From contig VBFY01000009.1 of assembly GCA_005889405.1 (NCBI GenBank), positions 1 through 38,029 on the forward strand: a stretch of 38,029 bases of DNA, written 5' to 3'. The position numbers were made by a program, and so were the translations under genes. The notes beneath the pieces were generated by a model. The model did not search any database. It was not told the origin of the DNA and saw only the letters and a program-made list of their open reading frames with translations. Below, piece after piece: positions 8,597-15,735 of the stretch. Numbering within the stretch: the first letter of the stretch is position 1; every line of letters begins with the position of its first letter. The DNA comes from Chloroflexota bacterium (lineage in GTDB: Bacteria; Chloroflexota; Limnocylindria; P2-11E).

Positions 8597-9991
8597 ATGG
8601 CGGCGCGTCGTGAGAAGGACACGCTCGGAGAGATCGACGTCCCGGCCGACGCATTGTGGGGAGCGCAGACCCAGCGAGCCATCGAGAACTACCCGATCTC
8701 CGGCTACAAGCCGTTCCCCGCGTTCGTGCGCGCGATGGTCCGCGTGAAGCGTGCTGGGGCGCTCGCCAACGCCAAGGAAGGTCGGCTGGAGCCCAAGCGA
8801 CGGGACGCGATCGTGGCAGCGTGCGACGAGATCCTCACCGGAAAGCACCAGGATCAATTCGTTGTCGATGTGTTCCACTCCGGCGCCGGCGTGTCGTTCC
8901 ACATGAACGTCAACGAGGTCATCGCCAATCGCGCGAACCAGATCTGCGGCGGTGGCCTGGGCACCTACGAGCACGTCAATCCCAACGATCACGTGAACAT
9001 GAGCCAGTCCACGAACGACGTGACGCCCACGGCGATGCGCCTCGCGCACCTGGAGTTGACGAAGACGGTCGTCGAGGAGCTCGGCTTGATCGCCGCCGTG
9101 CTCACGAGGAAGGCGACCGAGTACGCGAACGTCGTGAAACCGGGCCGCACGCATCTGCAGGACGCGGTGCCCATCACGTACGGACAAGAGCTCGGCGCGT
9201 GGGCACACCGGATCACCGGCGCCTCGGTCCGACTATCGGCGGGTCGGGCCGAGCTGTGCGAGCTCGGCATCGGCGGAACGGCGGCGGGCACCGGTCTGAA
9301 CGCTGCGCCGACGTTCCGCGAGCGCGTCTGCGCGTATCTCGCGCAGTGGTACGGAGAGCCGATCGTGCCCGCGAAGGACCTCGTCGCGTCGATGCAGTCG
9401 ATGGCGCCGTTCGTCCGCATCTCGAGCGGCATGCGGACCGCCGCGATCGAGATCTCGCAGATCTGCAACGACATCCGGCTGCTCGTCTCGGGACCACGGA
9501 CCGGCTTCGGCGAGCTGGTGATCCCCGCGGTGCAGCCTGGCTCGTCGATCATGCCGGGCAAGGTGAATCCGGCGATCGCCGAGATGGTGAACCAGGTGTG
9601 CTTCCAGGTGATCGGCAACGACACCGCCGTCGCCTGGGGCGCGCAGGCCGGGCAGTTGGAGCTCAACGTGATGATGCCGGGCATCAACTACGCGGTCTGC
9701 TTCTCGGCGACGATCCTGGCGAACGCGCTCCGGCAGCTTCGGGTGAAGACGCTCGAGGGCCTGCGCGTCGACGAGGAGCGCGTGAAAGAGCTCATGGACG
9801 CGAGCCCATCGCTCATCGTGACCGCCCTGTCCCCTCACATCGGCTATGCCAAGGCGGCTGATCTCGTGAAGAAAGCGCTCGCCCAGAAGCGATCGCTCAT
9901 CGATGTCGCGCTCGAGGAGAAGGTCATGCCGGAAGAGAAGCTCCGCAAGCTGCTCGACCCGCTGCCCATGACGCGTGGCGGGGTGCAGTGA
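8597..9991 (+). CDS. aspA: Aspartase/fumarase superfamily lyase, probably aspartate ammonia-lyase
   Basis: A 464-residue class II fumarase/aspartase family protein with the superfamily signature GSSIMPGKVNP at about 315-325 (catalytic-loop Ser316-Ser317) and the GRTHLQDAVP and MNVNEVIANRA motifs. Several features favour aspartase (aspartate to fumarate plus ammonia) over fumarase: SQSTND with Thr139 where fumarases usually have Ser, a VNQVCFQVIGND stretch and a C-terminal PEEKL..LLDPLPMTRGG tail as in AspB-type enzymes. Oddly, the residue usually Thr in GAGTS of aspartases is Val99 (GAGVS). Class II fumarase (fumC) is therefore the main alternative. ATG 8597 is chosen by family N-terminus (REKDTLGEI). 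The stop overlaps the cupin start. Confidence 0.85.
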   Translation: MAARREKDTLGEIDVPADALWGAQTQRAIENYPISGYKPFPAFVRAMVRVKRAGALANAKEGRLEPKRRDAIVAACDEILTGKHQDQFVVDVFHSGAGVSFHMNVNEVIANRANQICGGGLGTYEHVNPNDHVNMSQSTNDVTPTAMRLAHLELTKTVVEELGLIAAVLTRKATEYANVVKPGRTHLQDAVPITYGQELGAWAHRITGASVRLSAGRAELCELGIGGTAAGTGLNAAPTFRERVCAYLAQWYGEPIVPAKDLVASMQSMAPFVRISSGMRTAAIEISQICNDIRLLVSGPRTGFGELVIPAVQPGSSIMPGKVNPAIAEMVNQVCFQVIGNDTAVAWGAQAGQLELNVMMPGINYAVCFSATILANALRQLRVKTLEGLRVDEERVKELMDASPSLIVTALSPHIGYAKAADLVKKALAQKRSLIDVALEEKVMPEEKLRKLLDPLPMTRGGVQ

Positions 9992-10392
9992 CGGCGGGCC
10001 CGAAGATCGATGGCCACAGCGGCTCGGTACGCGTGCGGAGCACCGTCGCGTTCGAGGCGAAGCAGAAGATCCCGTACTTCCTCGGCGTGTCGGGCAGGAC
10101 CGCGGGCGCGAAGGATCTCTCGCTCAACTTGATCGTCGTGCCGGCGAGGGGCAAGGCCGAGCCGCACACGCACAGCGAGTTCGAGAGCGCGATCTATGTC
10201 ATCAGCGGCCGCGCGATCCACCACTGGGGCGAGCGGTTACAGCACTCGATGGAGATGGAGGCGGGAGACTTCCTCTTCGTCGCGCCGGGCGTCGCGCATT
10301 ATCCGGAGAACCCCTACGACGAACCGGTCATCGCCGTCGTGGCGCGAAACGATCCCGAAGAGCAGGAGCACGTGATCCCGTTCGCCGGCTGA
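9988..10392 (+). CDS. Small single-domain cupin protein
   Basis: A 134-residue conserved beta-barrel protein. Cupin motif 1 is seen around residues 59-74 (PHTHSEFESAIYVISG) with metal-ligand candidates His60, His62 and Glu64 or Glu66; motif 2 is at 93-108 with His104 (GDFLFVAPGVAHYPEN). A single metal-binding cupin of this size may be a dioxygenase, isomerase or ligand-binding protein; the substrate is not apparent. The GTG start lies in a GTGA overlap with the preceding aspA-like gene, so it is probably its translational partner. Its last 65 bases are also covered on the other strand by the end of a lipoprotein gene. Confidence 0.85.
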   Translation: MTAGPKIDGHSGSVRVRSTVAFEAKQKIPYFLGVSGRTAGAKDLSLNLIVVPARGKAEPHTHSEFESAIYVISGRAIHHWGERLQHSMEMEAGDFLFVAPGVAHYPENPYDEPVIAVVARNDPEEQEHVIPFAG

Positions 10393-10804
10393 AGCTCAGT
10401 GGCTGCGGGAACAGCTGGTCATAGTTTCCGGGTTCCAGCCCGAGCGTCTGCGCGAAGACCGTCCAAAATGCGTCGTCCGTCGCCCGTCGTCGATCGGTCC
10501 CGTGAAGGATCGCCTCAAAACAGCCTCCGATCTCAACGGTCGCGACGAGGGTCCTTCGAACTGTGTCACTGAACACGATCTCGTAACCGGCACCCGTCCC
10601 GTATGCGCACCATCGGTTTTGGGCGACTGGTAGTGAGACCGGCTGATCATGAAGCCGCTGCGCAGCAGCGCCATCAGCGACGGATCGATCGAGCGCCGGG
10701 ACCGGAGAGAGCCCCGAGAATCTGACCACTCGGAGCGGCGCGGTGGACGCCACCGAGCACGCGGCGGCGACGAGAACAGCCAAGGCGGCGCCGAGCGCAC
10801 GCAT
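10328..10804 (-). CDS. Small putative lipoprotein A, paralogue of the upstream neighbour
   Basis: A 158-residue protein starting at ATG 10804 (an earlier in-frame ATG at 10855 would add 17 residues and hide the signal peptide). The N-terminus MRALGAALAVLVAAAC is a lipoprotein-like signal. The mature part is clearly related to the gene directly upstream on the same strand: both share an NRWC/DRFC-x-[FY]G-x-G segment, a second Cys in a GGC/DGC turn, and the strongly conserved RRATDD-x-FW...A-x-TLG block. Beyond that block this copy has about 20 extra basic residues that read through the antisense of the cupin gene, suggesting that the ancestral stop was lost. No known family or function is recognised. 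Coding reality is supported by conservation between the copies. Confidence 0.72.
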   Translation of the reverse strand: MRALGAALAVLVAAACSVASTAPLRVVRFSGLSPVPALDRSVADGAAAQRLHDQPVSLPVAQNRWCAYGTGAGYEIVFSDTVRRTLVATVEIGGCFEAILHGTDRRRATDDAFWTVFAQTLGLEPGNYDQLFPQPLSFSRRTGSRAPALRDRFAPRRR

Positions 10805-10838
10805 GCGCGCGCTGATTATCAGCTGCGGCGCACCTCGT

Positions 10839-11261
10839 TCAGCGTCTGAATTCATCCGGGAGCAGGTAGTAGATTTCTGACTTCTTTACACCCAGCGTCT
10901 CGGCGAGAAGGTCCCAGAACACGTCGTCCGTGGCGCGCCGGTCGGCATTCGAGAAGATCACCTCCGCGCAGCCGTCACCCTCTACAACGACCGAAAGGAC
11001 CACCCTGGCTGCCTCGTTGAAAGCGAGTCGGTAGCGGAGGCCAGCTCCGAATGGACAAAAGCGATCTTTCGGCGCGGGCGGGAGTGCGCGGACCGCGTCA
11101 TGGACCCGACGCGCGGCGGCGGGATCGTCGACGGAGCGATCGAAGGCGGGGTAGTGATTCTCGGACATCGTCGAGAAGCGCGTGAAACGCATCGCGGCGA
11201 TGGAGGGTGCCGCGCACGAGGCGACTACAAGCACAGCCAACGCGACGAAGACCAGCCTCAC
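10839..11261 (-). CDS. Small putative lipoprotein B, paralogue of lipoprotein A
   Basis: A 140-residue protein starting at GTG 11261, which overlaps the TGA of the upstream membrane-protein gene (GTGA on the minus strand). The signal peptide ends in lipobox VVASC with Cys16. Two further cysteines, in DRFCPFG (Cys69) and GDGCAEV (Cys98), match those of lipoprotein A and could form a disulfide outside the membrane. The C-terminal RRATDDVFWDLLAETLG helix region is shared with the paralogue. The open frame extends much further upstream on this strand, but that part overlaps the membrane-protein gene and is shadow. Function unknown; probably expressed with the membrane protein and the cyclophilin. 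Confidence 0.75.
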   Translation of the reverse strand: MRLVFVALAVLVVASCAAPSIAAMRFTRFSTMSENHYPAFDRSVDDPAAARRVHDAVRALPPAPKDRFCPFGAGLRYRLAFNEAARVVLSVVVEGDGCAEVIFSNADRRATDDVFWDLLAETLGVKKSEIYYLLPDEFRR

Positions 11262-11965
11262 ACCGCTTCCGCGAGCTCCGCCACGGCGCTCCGGCGCGCG
11301 CGCATCCGACCGACGATCCGCCGCGTGAGCGCGTCCATCGCTGCGTAGCCCGCGCCGATACCCGTCGGCGGATTGCCCGCCGGGAGCATCAGACCGGGCA
11401 GGACCGGCGCCCAGCGCCAGATGCCGAGACCGGTCCCGTACAGCTCGAGCGCGGTCGTCATCGCGAAGCTCACCGCATACAGCAGCGGAAAGCGCCCGCG
11501 GACGATGAAGCGGATGAAGATCGCCCAGGTCACGAAGCCAAGCAGGTCGGGCAGCGGCGGGCGCGCCAGCCCGTAGAGCATCCAGAGCGTCGCGGCCGCG
11601 GTGGCGGCGATCACGATCCGTCGCGCGTGGCGCTCGAGGAGCGGCAGCGACGCGACCCGCAGCGCCGCCAGATAGAAGAGACCGTGGCCCGCTGGAACGT
11701 ACAGCGGCAAGTTCTCGAGGCGGTAGCGATACGCGCCCCAGACGATGGAGCCAATGATCTCGAGCACCGTCGCGAGGACGACGAGGGTCGCGACCTGCAC
11801 GCGCACCGCCGGCGGCTGGAGCCAGAGTGCGACCGCGAGGAAGACCCACGCGGTGAGTCCGAGCGCGGACTGCTCCAGCAGGGATGTCGCGCGGTCGAGC
11901 GGAAGCGCGATCGCGACGAAAGCGGCGAACGCGATCGCGTATGCGAGCGAGCCGCGCGCGCTCAT
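11258..11965 (-). CDS. Multi-pass integral membrane protein of unknown function
   Basis: A 235-residue hydrophobic protein with about seven predicted membrane segments (around residues 8-26, 34-52, 58-77, 92-106, 116-135, 141-157 and 162-180) and a basic cytoplasmic-looking C-terminus. Distinctive polar motifs between helices are GSIVWGAYRYRLENLPLY and ELYGTGLGIWRW followed by GNPPTGIGAGYAAMD; conserved Trp/Tyr/Asn-Pro-Pro loops of this kind look like a binding or catalytic site within the membrane, but I cannot name the family. ATG 11965 lies 11 bases after the cyclophilin stop with a GAGGG close by, and the TGA overlaps the start of lipoprotein B. The gene is therefore the middle of a four-gene minus-strand unit. 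Confidence 0.75.
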   Translation of the reverse strand: MSARGSLAYAIAFAAFVAIALPLDRATSLLEQSALGLTAWVFLAVALWLQPPAVRVQVATLVVLATVLEIIGSIVWGAYRYRLENLPLYVPAGHGLFYLAALRVASLPLLERHARRIVIAATAAATLWMLYGLARPPLPDLLGFVTWAIFIRFIVRGRFPLLYAVSFAMTTALELYGTGLGIWRWAPVLPGLMLPAGNPPTGIGAGYAAMDALTRRIVGRMRARRSAVAELAEAV

Positions 11966-11976
11966 CCCTCACACGC

Positions 11977-12525
11977 TCAGCTGATGCGGATCGTCTTGAT
12001 CTTGTCCCCGATCTTGATGCCGGCGACGACGTCCATGCCGGCCGTCACCTGACCGAAGTTCGTGTACTGCTTGTCGAGGAACGTTGAGTCCTTCTTCACG
12101 ATAAAAAACTGGGAATCGTTGTTGAACGCTGGATCCTGACCGCGCGCGATACCGGCCGCGCCGAGCTTGAAGCTGAGGTCGTTGTACTCGCTCGGCACGC
12201 GATCGCCGCCGGTCCCCGTTCCCTTGGGGTCGCCACCCTGAACGACCCAGTCCTCGACACGGTGGAAGGTGAGGTTGTCGTAGAAACCGCTCCGCGCCTT
12301 GCCCGCGAACCGTTCGACGGTCTGCGGCGCCTTGTCGGGCCGCAGCGTGAATGTGAAAGAGCCGCCCTTCGCGAGCTCGACGGTCGCCTGTGTCGCTTTG
12401 GCGCCGGGTGTTGGAGTGGCCGTGGTAGTCCCTCCCGTTTTCGTTCCGCCGCTCTGCGCGGTCGAGCCGCAGGCGGCCAGCGCAAAGCCGGCGGCGATGG
12501 CCTGCAAGACCGAGCGACGATTCAT
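11977..12525 (-). CDS. Cyclophilin-type peptidyl-prolyl cis-trans isomerase, exported lipoprotein
   Basis: A 182-residue cyclophilin that speeds proline isomerisation during folding. ATG 12525 is preferred to an earlier in-frame ATG at 12576 because it gives a compact export signal: MNRRSVLQ with a twin-arginine-like pair and lipobox LAAC (Cys19). A Gly/Thr-rich linker follows, then the cyclophilin domain from about residue 46, with catalytic Arg89 in FHRV, Gln96 in VVQGGD and the SQFFIV strand. It should sit on the outer face of the membrane and help exported proteins fold. The twin-arginine pair suggests possible Tat export, but Sec is equally possible. It heads the unit containing the membrane protein and the two paralogous lipoproteins. 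Confidence 0.92.
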   Translation of the reverse strand: MNRRSVLQAIAAGFALAACGSTAQSGGTKTGGTTTATPTPGAKATQATVELAKGGSFTFTLRPDKAPQTVERFAGKARSGFYDNLTFHRVEDWVVQGGDPKGTGTGGDRVPSEYNDLSFKLGAAGIARGQDPAFNNDSQFFIVKKDSTFLDKQYTNFGQVTAGMDVVAGIKIGDKIKTIRIS

Positions 12526-12532
12526 CGCCTTC

Positions 12533-12573
12533 ACGATATCCGCTGCGCGGCACGCGTCGCTGCGGGATATCGT
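12533..12573. promoter_or_regulatory. Mirror-image promoter elements in the cyclophilin/hisS junction
   Basis: The interval contains an inverted repeat: CGATATCC at 12534-12541 and GGATATCG at 12565-12572, 23 bases apart. Each arm contains TATCGT pointing outward. On the minus strand TATCGT (12538-12533) is followed by seven bases and the cyclophilin ATG, leaderless-type spacing. On the plus strand TATCGT (12568-12573) lies one base before ATG 12575 and ten before ATG 12584. The symmetry could also be an operator for a dimeric regulator. Evidence is pattern and spacing only. Confidence 0.45.
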
Positions 12574-12583
12574 CATGCCTCCG

Positions 12584-13960
12584 ATGCCGACTTATCAGCG
12601 GCCCCGCGGGACGCGGGATCTGCTCCCCGACGAAGCGGCTGCGATGGACGCGCTCCAAGCCGTCGTGCAGGCGCGCGCGCTGCGCTACGGCTACCCGCGC
12701 ATCAGCACGCCGATCATCGAGAACCGCGAGGTCTTCGTGAAAGGAGTGGGCGAGGGGAGCGACATCGTCGGTTACGAGATGTACGAAGTCGGCCAGCGCG
12801 GCGAAGGCGGACTGACCCTCCGGCCCGAGGGCACCGCCGCCGTCGTGCGCGCGCTCCTGGAAAACGGACTCCACAAGTCGCCACAGCCGATCCGCTTCTT
12901 CTACTGGGAGCCGATGTTCCGCGGCCAGCGGCCGCAGCTCATGCGCTTCCGTCAGTTCTGGCAGTGGGGTCTCGAATGCTTCGGCGCGCCCGAGGCCGCT
13001 GCCGACGTCGAGATCATCGACTTCGCGAACGGTCTGTTCGCGGAGGTCGGTTTCACTGCCTTCGAGCTCGAGATCAACACCATCGGCGACGAGCCGTGCC
13101 AGGCGAAGCTGAAGACCGCGCTCGGCGAGTATTTCGCGAAGCACCGTGATGCGCTGAGCGCGCAGTCGCAGCGCCGCGTCGACACGAACGCGCTCCGCGT
13201 TCTCGACTCGAAGGAGCCGCAGGACCGCGAGATCATCGCCGGCGCGCCGAAGCTGACGGACGTCCTGTGCGACGAGGACAAAAAACACTTCGCCGAAGTG
13301 CAGGATGGGCTCACGCGCCTCGGTATCGCGTACAAGGTCGTCGATACGCTCGTGCGCGGACTCGACTACTACACGCGGACGGTGTCCGAGTTCGTGCTGA
13401 CCGATCCCGAGTACCGAAAGGGTGGCGACATCGCGGTCGCGGCGGGCGGCCGGTACGACGGTCTCGTTCGTCGGATGGGCGGGCCGGACCTGACCGGCAC
13501 CGGCATCGCCGGCGGCGTCGATGTCCTCTACTACGCGCTGAAGCAGCAAGGGGTGACCGTGGCACGGGAACCGAGAGCCGATGTCTACGTCGTGTCGGGG
13601 CAGCCCGACGACTTCGCGGATCGCACGCAGATCGCGAACCCGCTACGTGAGGCCGGGTTCACCGTTGCGATCGACTACTCGGCGCGGCCACTCGAGCGCC
13701 AGCTCGAGAGCGCCATCAAGCACGGCGCGCGCATCGCTGTGATCCGTGGCACCGCCGAAGCCGCAGGAGGCAACGTCATCGTCCGGGATCTCGGGAAAAA
13801 GGAACAACGGGTAACGAGGCTCGCCGCGGTCGTGACCGAGGTCGGGCGTCACGTCCCGAAGCGCCCGCGCCCCACTCTTTTGAAGCCGCCGACGAACCCA
13901 GACGACCACGAGCCGGGGGCCGCCGGCGAGGCGCCGTTCCTCACGGACCCGCGCGACTGA
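12584..13960 (+). CDS. hisS: Histidyl-tRNA synthetase
   Basis: A class II aminoacyl-tRNA synthetase of 458 residues that charges tRNA-His. Visible landmarks are PRGTRDLLP at the N-terminus, LRPEGTA, motif 2 (MFRGQRPQ...RFRQFWQWG), the HisRS-specific RGLDYYTRTVSE and motif 3 GGRYDGL, then an anticodon-binding domain. In motif 2 the usual FR-x-ERPQ reads FRGQRPQ, so the Glu is Gln, and FHQ is FWQ. The C-terminus has a Pro-rich tail of about 30 residues beyond the anticodon domain. Start: ATG 12575 is also in frame, but ATG 12584 gives the usual family N-terminus and better spacing from the -10-like TATCGT. The last base of the TGA stop is the first base of the aspS ATG. Confidence 0.96.
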   Translation: MPTYQRPRGTRDLLPDEAAAMDALQAVVQARALRYGYPRISTPIIENREVFVKGVGEGSDIVGYEMYEVGQRGEGGLTLRPEGTAAVVRALLENGLHKSPQPIRFFYWEPMFRGQRPQLMRFRQFWQWGLECFGAPEAAADVEIIDFANGLFAEVGFTAFELEINTIGDEPCQAKLKTALGEYFAKHRDALSAQSQRRVDTNALRVLDSKEPQDREIIAGAPKLTDVLCDEDKKHFAEVQDGLTRLGIAYKVVDTLVRGLDYYTRTVSEFVLTDPEYRKGGDIAVAAGGRYDGLVRRMGGPDLTGTGIAGGVDVLYYALKQQGVTVAREPRADVYVVSGQPDDFADRTQIANPLREAGFTVAIDYSARPLERQLESAIKHGARIAVIRGTAEAAGGNVIVRDLGKKEQRVTRLAAVVTEVGRHVPKRPRPTLLKPPTNPDDHEPGAAGEAPFLTDPRD

Positions 13961-15735
13961 TGCTGCGGACGCACACCGCGGGCGAGCTCCGCGCCGCGGA
14001 CAGCGGAAAGACCGTCACGCTCGCGGGCTGGGTGGACCGCCGCCGCGACCACGGTGACGTAACGTTCATCGACCTCCGCGACCGGTACGGGAAAACGCAG
14101 ATCGTCGCGAGCGCGGCGGAGCGATCGAGGGCGCACGTCGCGCTCAAGGACGCACGGAGCGAGTGGGTGTTGCAGGTCCGCGGGACCGTGCGCCCGCGCC
14201 CCGAGGGCACGCGCAACCCGAAGCTCCCGACGGGCGACATCGAGGTCGCCGCCACCGAGGTGGTCGTCCTCAACGAAGCCAAGACGCCGCCGTTCTACGT
14301 GAACGAGGAGACGCCCGTCGACGAGAACCTGCGCTGGAAGTACCGCTACGTCGATCTGCGCCGCGAGCGCTCGAAGGATCTGATGCGCCTCCGCAGCGAG
14401 GTCACGAACATGATCCGGAACTTCTTCGTGGAGCGCGGTTTCTGGGAGATCGAGACCACGATGATGATCCGCTCCGACCCGACCGGCGCGCGCGACTTCG
14501 TCGTTCCGTCGCGCTACTACCCGGGGAAGTTCTGGGCGCTCCCGCAGTCGCCACAGCAGCTCAAGCAGATCCTCATGGTCGGTGGCATCGACAAATACGT
14601 GCAGATCGCGCGCTGCTTCCGCGACGAGGACCCGCGAGCCGACCGCATCTACGAGCTCACGCAGCTCGATGTGGAGATGAGCTTCGCCGAGCCTGGCGAC
14701 GTCATGACGATCATCGAGGAGTGCTACACGGCGGTGTTCGAGCGCTTCGCCGCGAAGCCCCTGCACCAGAAGCCTTGGCCGCGCATGACCTACGACGACG
14801 CGATGCGCCGCTTCGGGAGCGATCGCCCCGACACGCGCTTCGCGATGGAGCTGGTCGATCTGACCGAGATTCTGAGCGCCACCGGTTTTGCGGTGTTCAA
14901 GGACGCTATCGCGCAGGGCGGCGCCGTGCGCGCGCTCGTCGTGCCCGGCAAGGCCGACGCGTCGCGGAAGGACATCGACGGTTGGGCCGCCATCGCCAAG
15001 GCGCGCGGCGCCAAGGGCCTGGTCTCGTTCGCGTTCAGTGGTTCGGAGGTGAAGTCTCCTGTCGCCAAATTCTTCAGCGCCGACGAGCTCGCGCGTGTCC
15101 GATCGACTTCGGGGGCAAAGGACGGCGACCTCGTGCTCGCCGTCGCGGCCGAGTACCGCGTGGCGAGCCGGTCGATCGGCGAAGTGCGGCGGCAGCTCGG
15201 CGAGGAGCTCCGTCTCGTCGACGGGTCGACGCATCACGCGATGTGGATCCACCGCTTCCCGATGTTCGAACGCGAGCTCGACGGCCGATGGACGTTCTCC
15301 CACAACCCCTTCGCCGGTCCGCTCGACGAGGAGAACGCGAAGCATCTCTTCAGCGACGACCCCGGCAAGGCGCTCAGCTCTCAGTACGACCTCGTCGTCG
15401 ACGGCAATGAGCTCGGCGGCGGGAGCATCCGCATCCACAACCGCAAGATGCAGGAGCGCGCGTTCGAGGTGCTTGGGATCTCGAAGGAGGTCGGCGCGAT
15501 CCGCTTCGGCGCCCTCCTGGACGCGCTCGAATACGGCGCGCCGCCGGAGGGCGGAATCGCGACCGGCATGGACCGGACGCTGATGATCCTCGCCGGACTG
15601 GCGAACGCGCGCGAGACCATTGCGTTCCCGAAGACGCAGACCGGCTACGACCCGCTGCTCGACGCGCCAGCCGCGCTGGATGACGTGCTTCTCGAGGAGC
15701 TCGGCCTGCGCGTGATCAGGAAACCGCCGGCCTAA
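13960..15735 (+). CDS. aspS: Aspartyl-tRNA synthetase, probably non-discriminating
   Basis: A 591-residue bacterial-type AspRS with an N-terminal OB-fold anticodon domain, class II core motif 2 (ARCFRDEDPRADR), the GAD insertion domain at about 280-420 and motif 3 (GIATGMDRT). The anticodon domain has RRRDHG with His31 and PEGT with Gly83. From memory of studies on bacterial AspRS, His and Gly near these positions go with enzymes that also charge tRNA-Asn, whereas discriminating ones carry Leu and Lys. If so, Asp-tRNA-Asn would be amidated by GatCAB. The gene follows hisS with a one-base overlap (TGATG) and converges on ycaQ with a four-base overlap (15732-15735), so neither has its own terminator there. 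Confidence 0.96.
   Translation: MLRTHTAGELRAADSGKTVTLAGWVDRRRDHGDVTFIDLRDRYGKTQIVASAAERSRAHVALKDARSEWVLQVRGTVRPRPEGTRNPKLPTGDIEVAATEVVVLNEAKTPPFYVNEETPVDENLRWKYRYVDLRRERSKDLMRLRSEVTNMIRNFFVERGFWEIETTMMIRSDPTGARDFVVPSRYYPGKFWALPQSPQQLKQILMVGGIDKYVQIARCFRDEDPRADRIYELTQLDVEMSFAEPGDVMTIIEECYTAVFERFAAKPLHQKPWPRMTYDDAMRRFGSDRPDTRFAMELVDLTEILSATGFAVFKDAIAQGGAVRALVVPGKADASRKDIDGWAAIAKARGAKGLVSFAFSGSEVKSPVAKFFSADELARVRSTSGAKDGDLVLAVAAEYRVASRSIGEVRRQLGEELRLVDGSTHHAMWIHRFPMFERELDGRWTFSHNPFAGPLDEENAKHLFSDDPGKALSSQYDLVVDGNELGGGSIRIHNRKMQERAFEVLGISKEVGAIRFGALLDALEYGAPPEGGIATGMDRTLMILAGLANARETIAFPKTQTGYDPLLDAPAALDDVLLEELGLRVIRKPPA

Noticed and set aside
8597-9991. Simple annotation as class II fumarase (fumC)
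   Set aside because: The loop SQSTND, the VNQVCFQVIGND stretch and the C-terminal tail are closer to AspB-type aspartases; fumarase is kept as the alternative in the feature entry.
11969-15438. Long open frames of more than 500 codons on the minus strand across hisS and aspS
   Set aside because: They lie antisense to clear synthetase genes in the mirrored codon frame, are rich in Arg, Ala, Asp, His and Leu with no domain, and are the usual by-product of GC-rich codon use.
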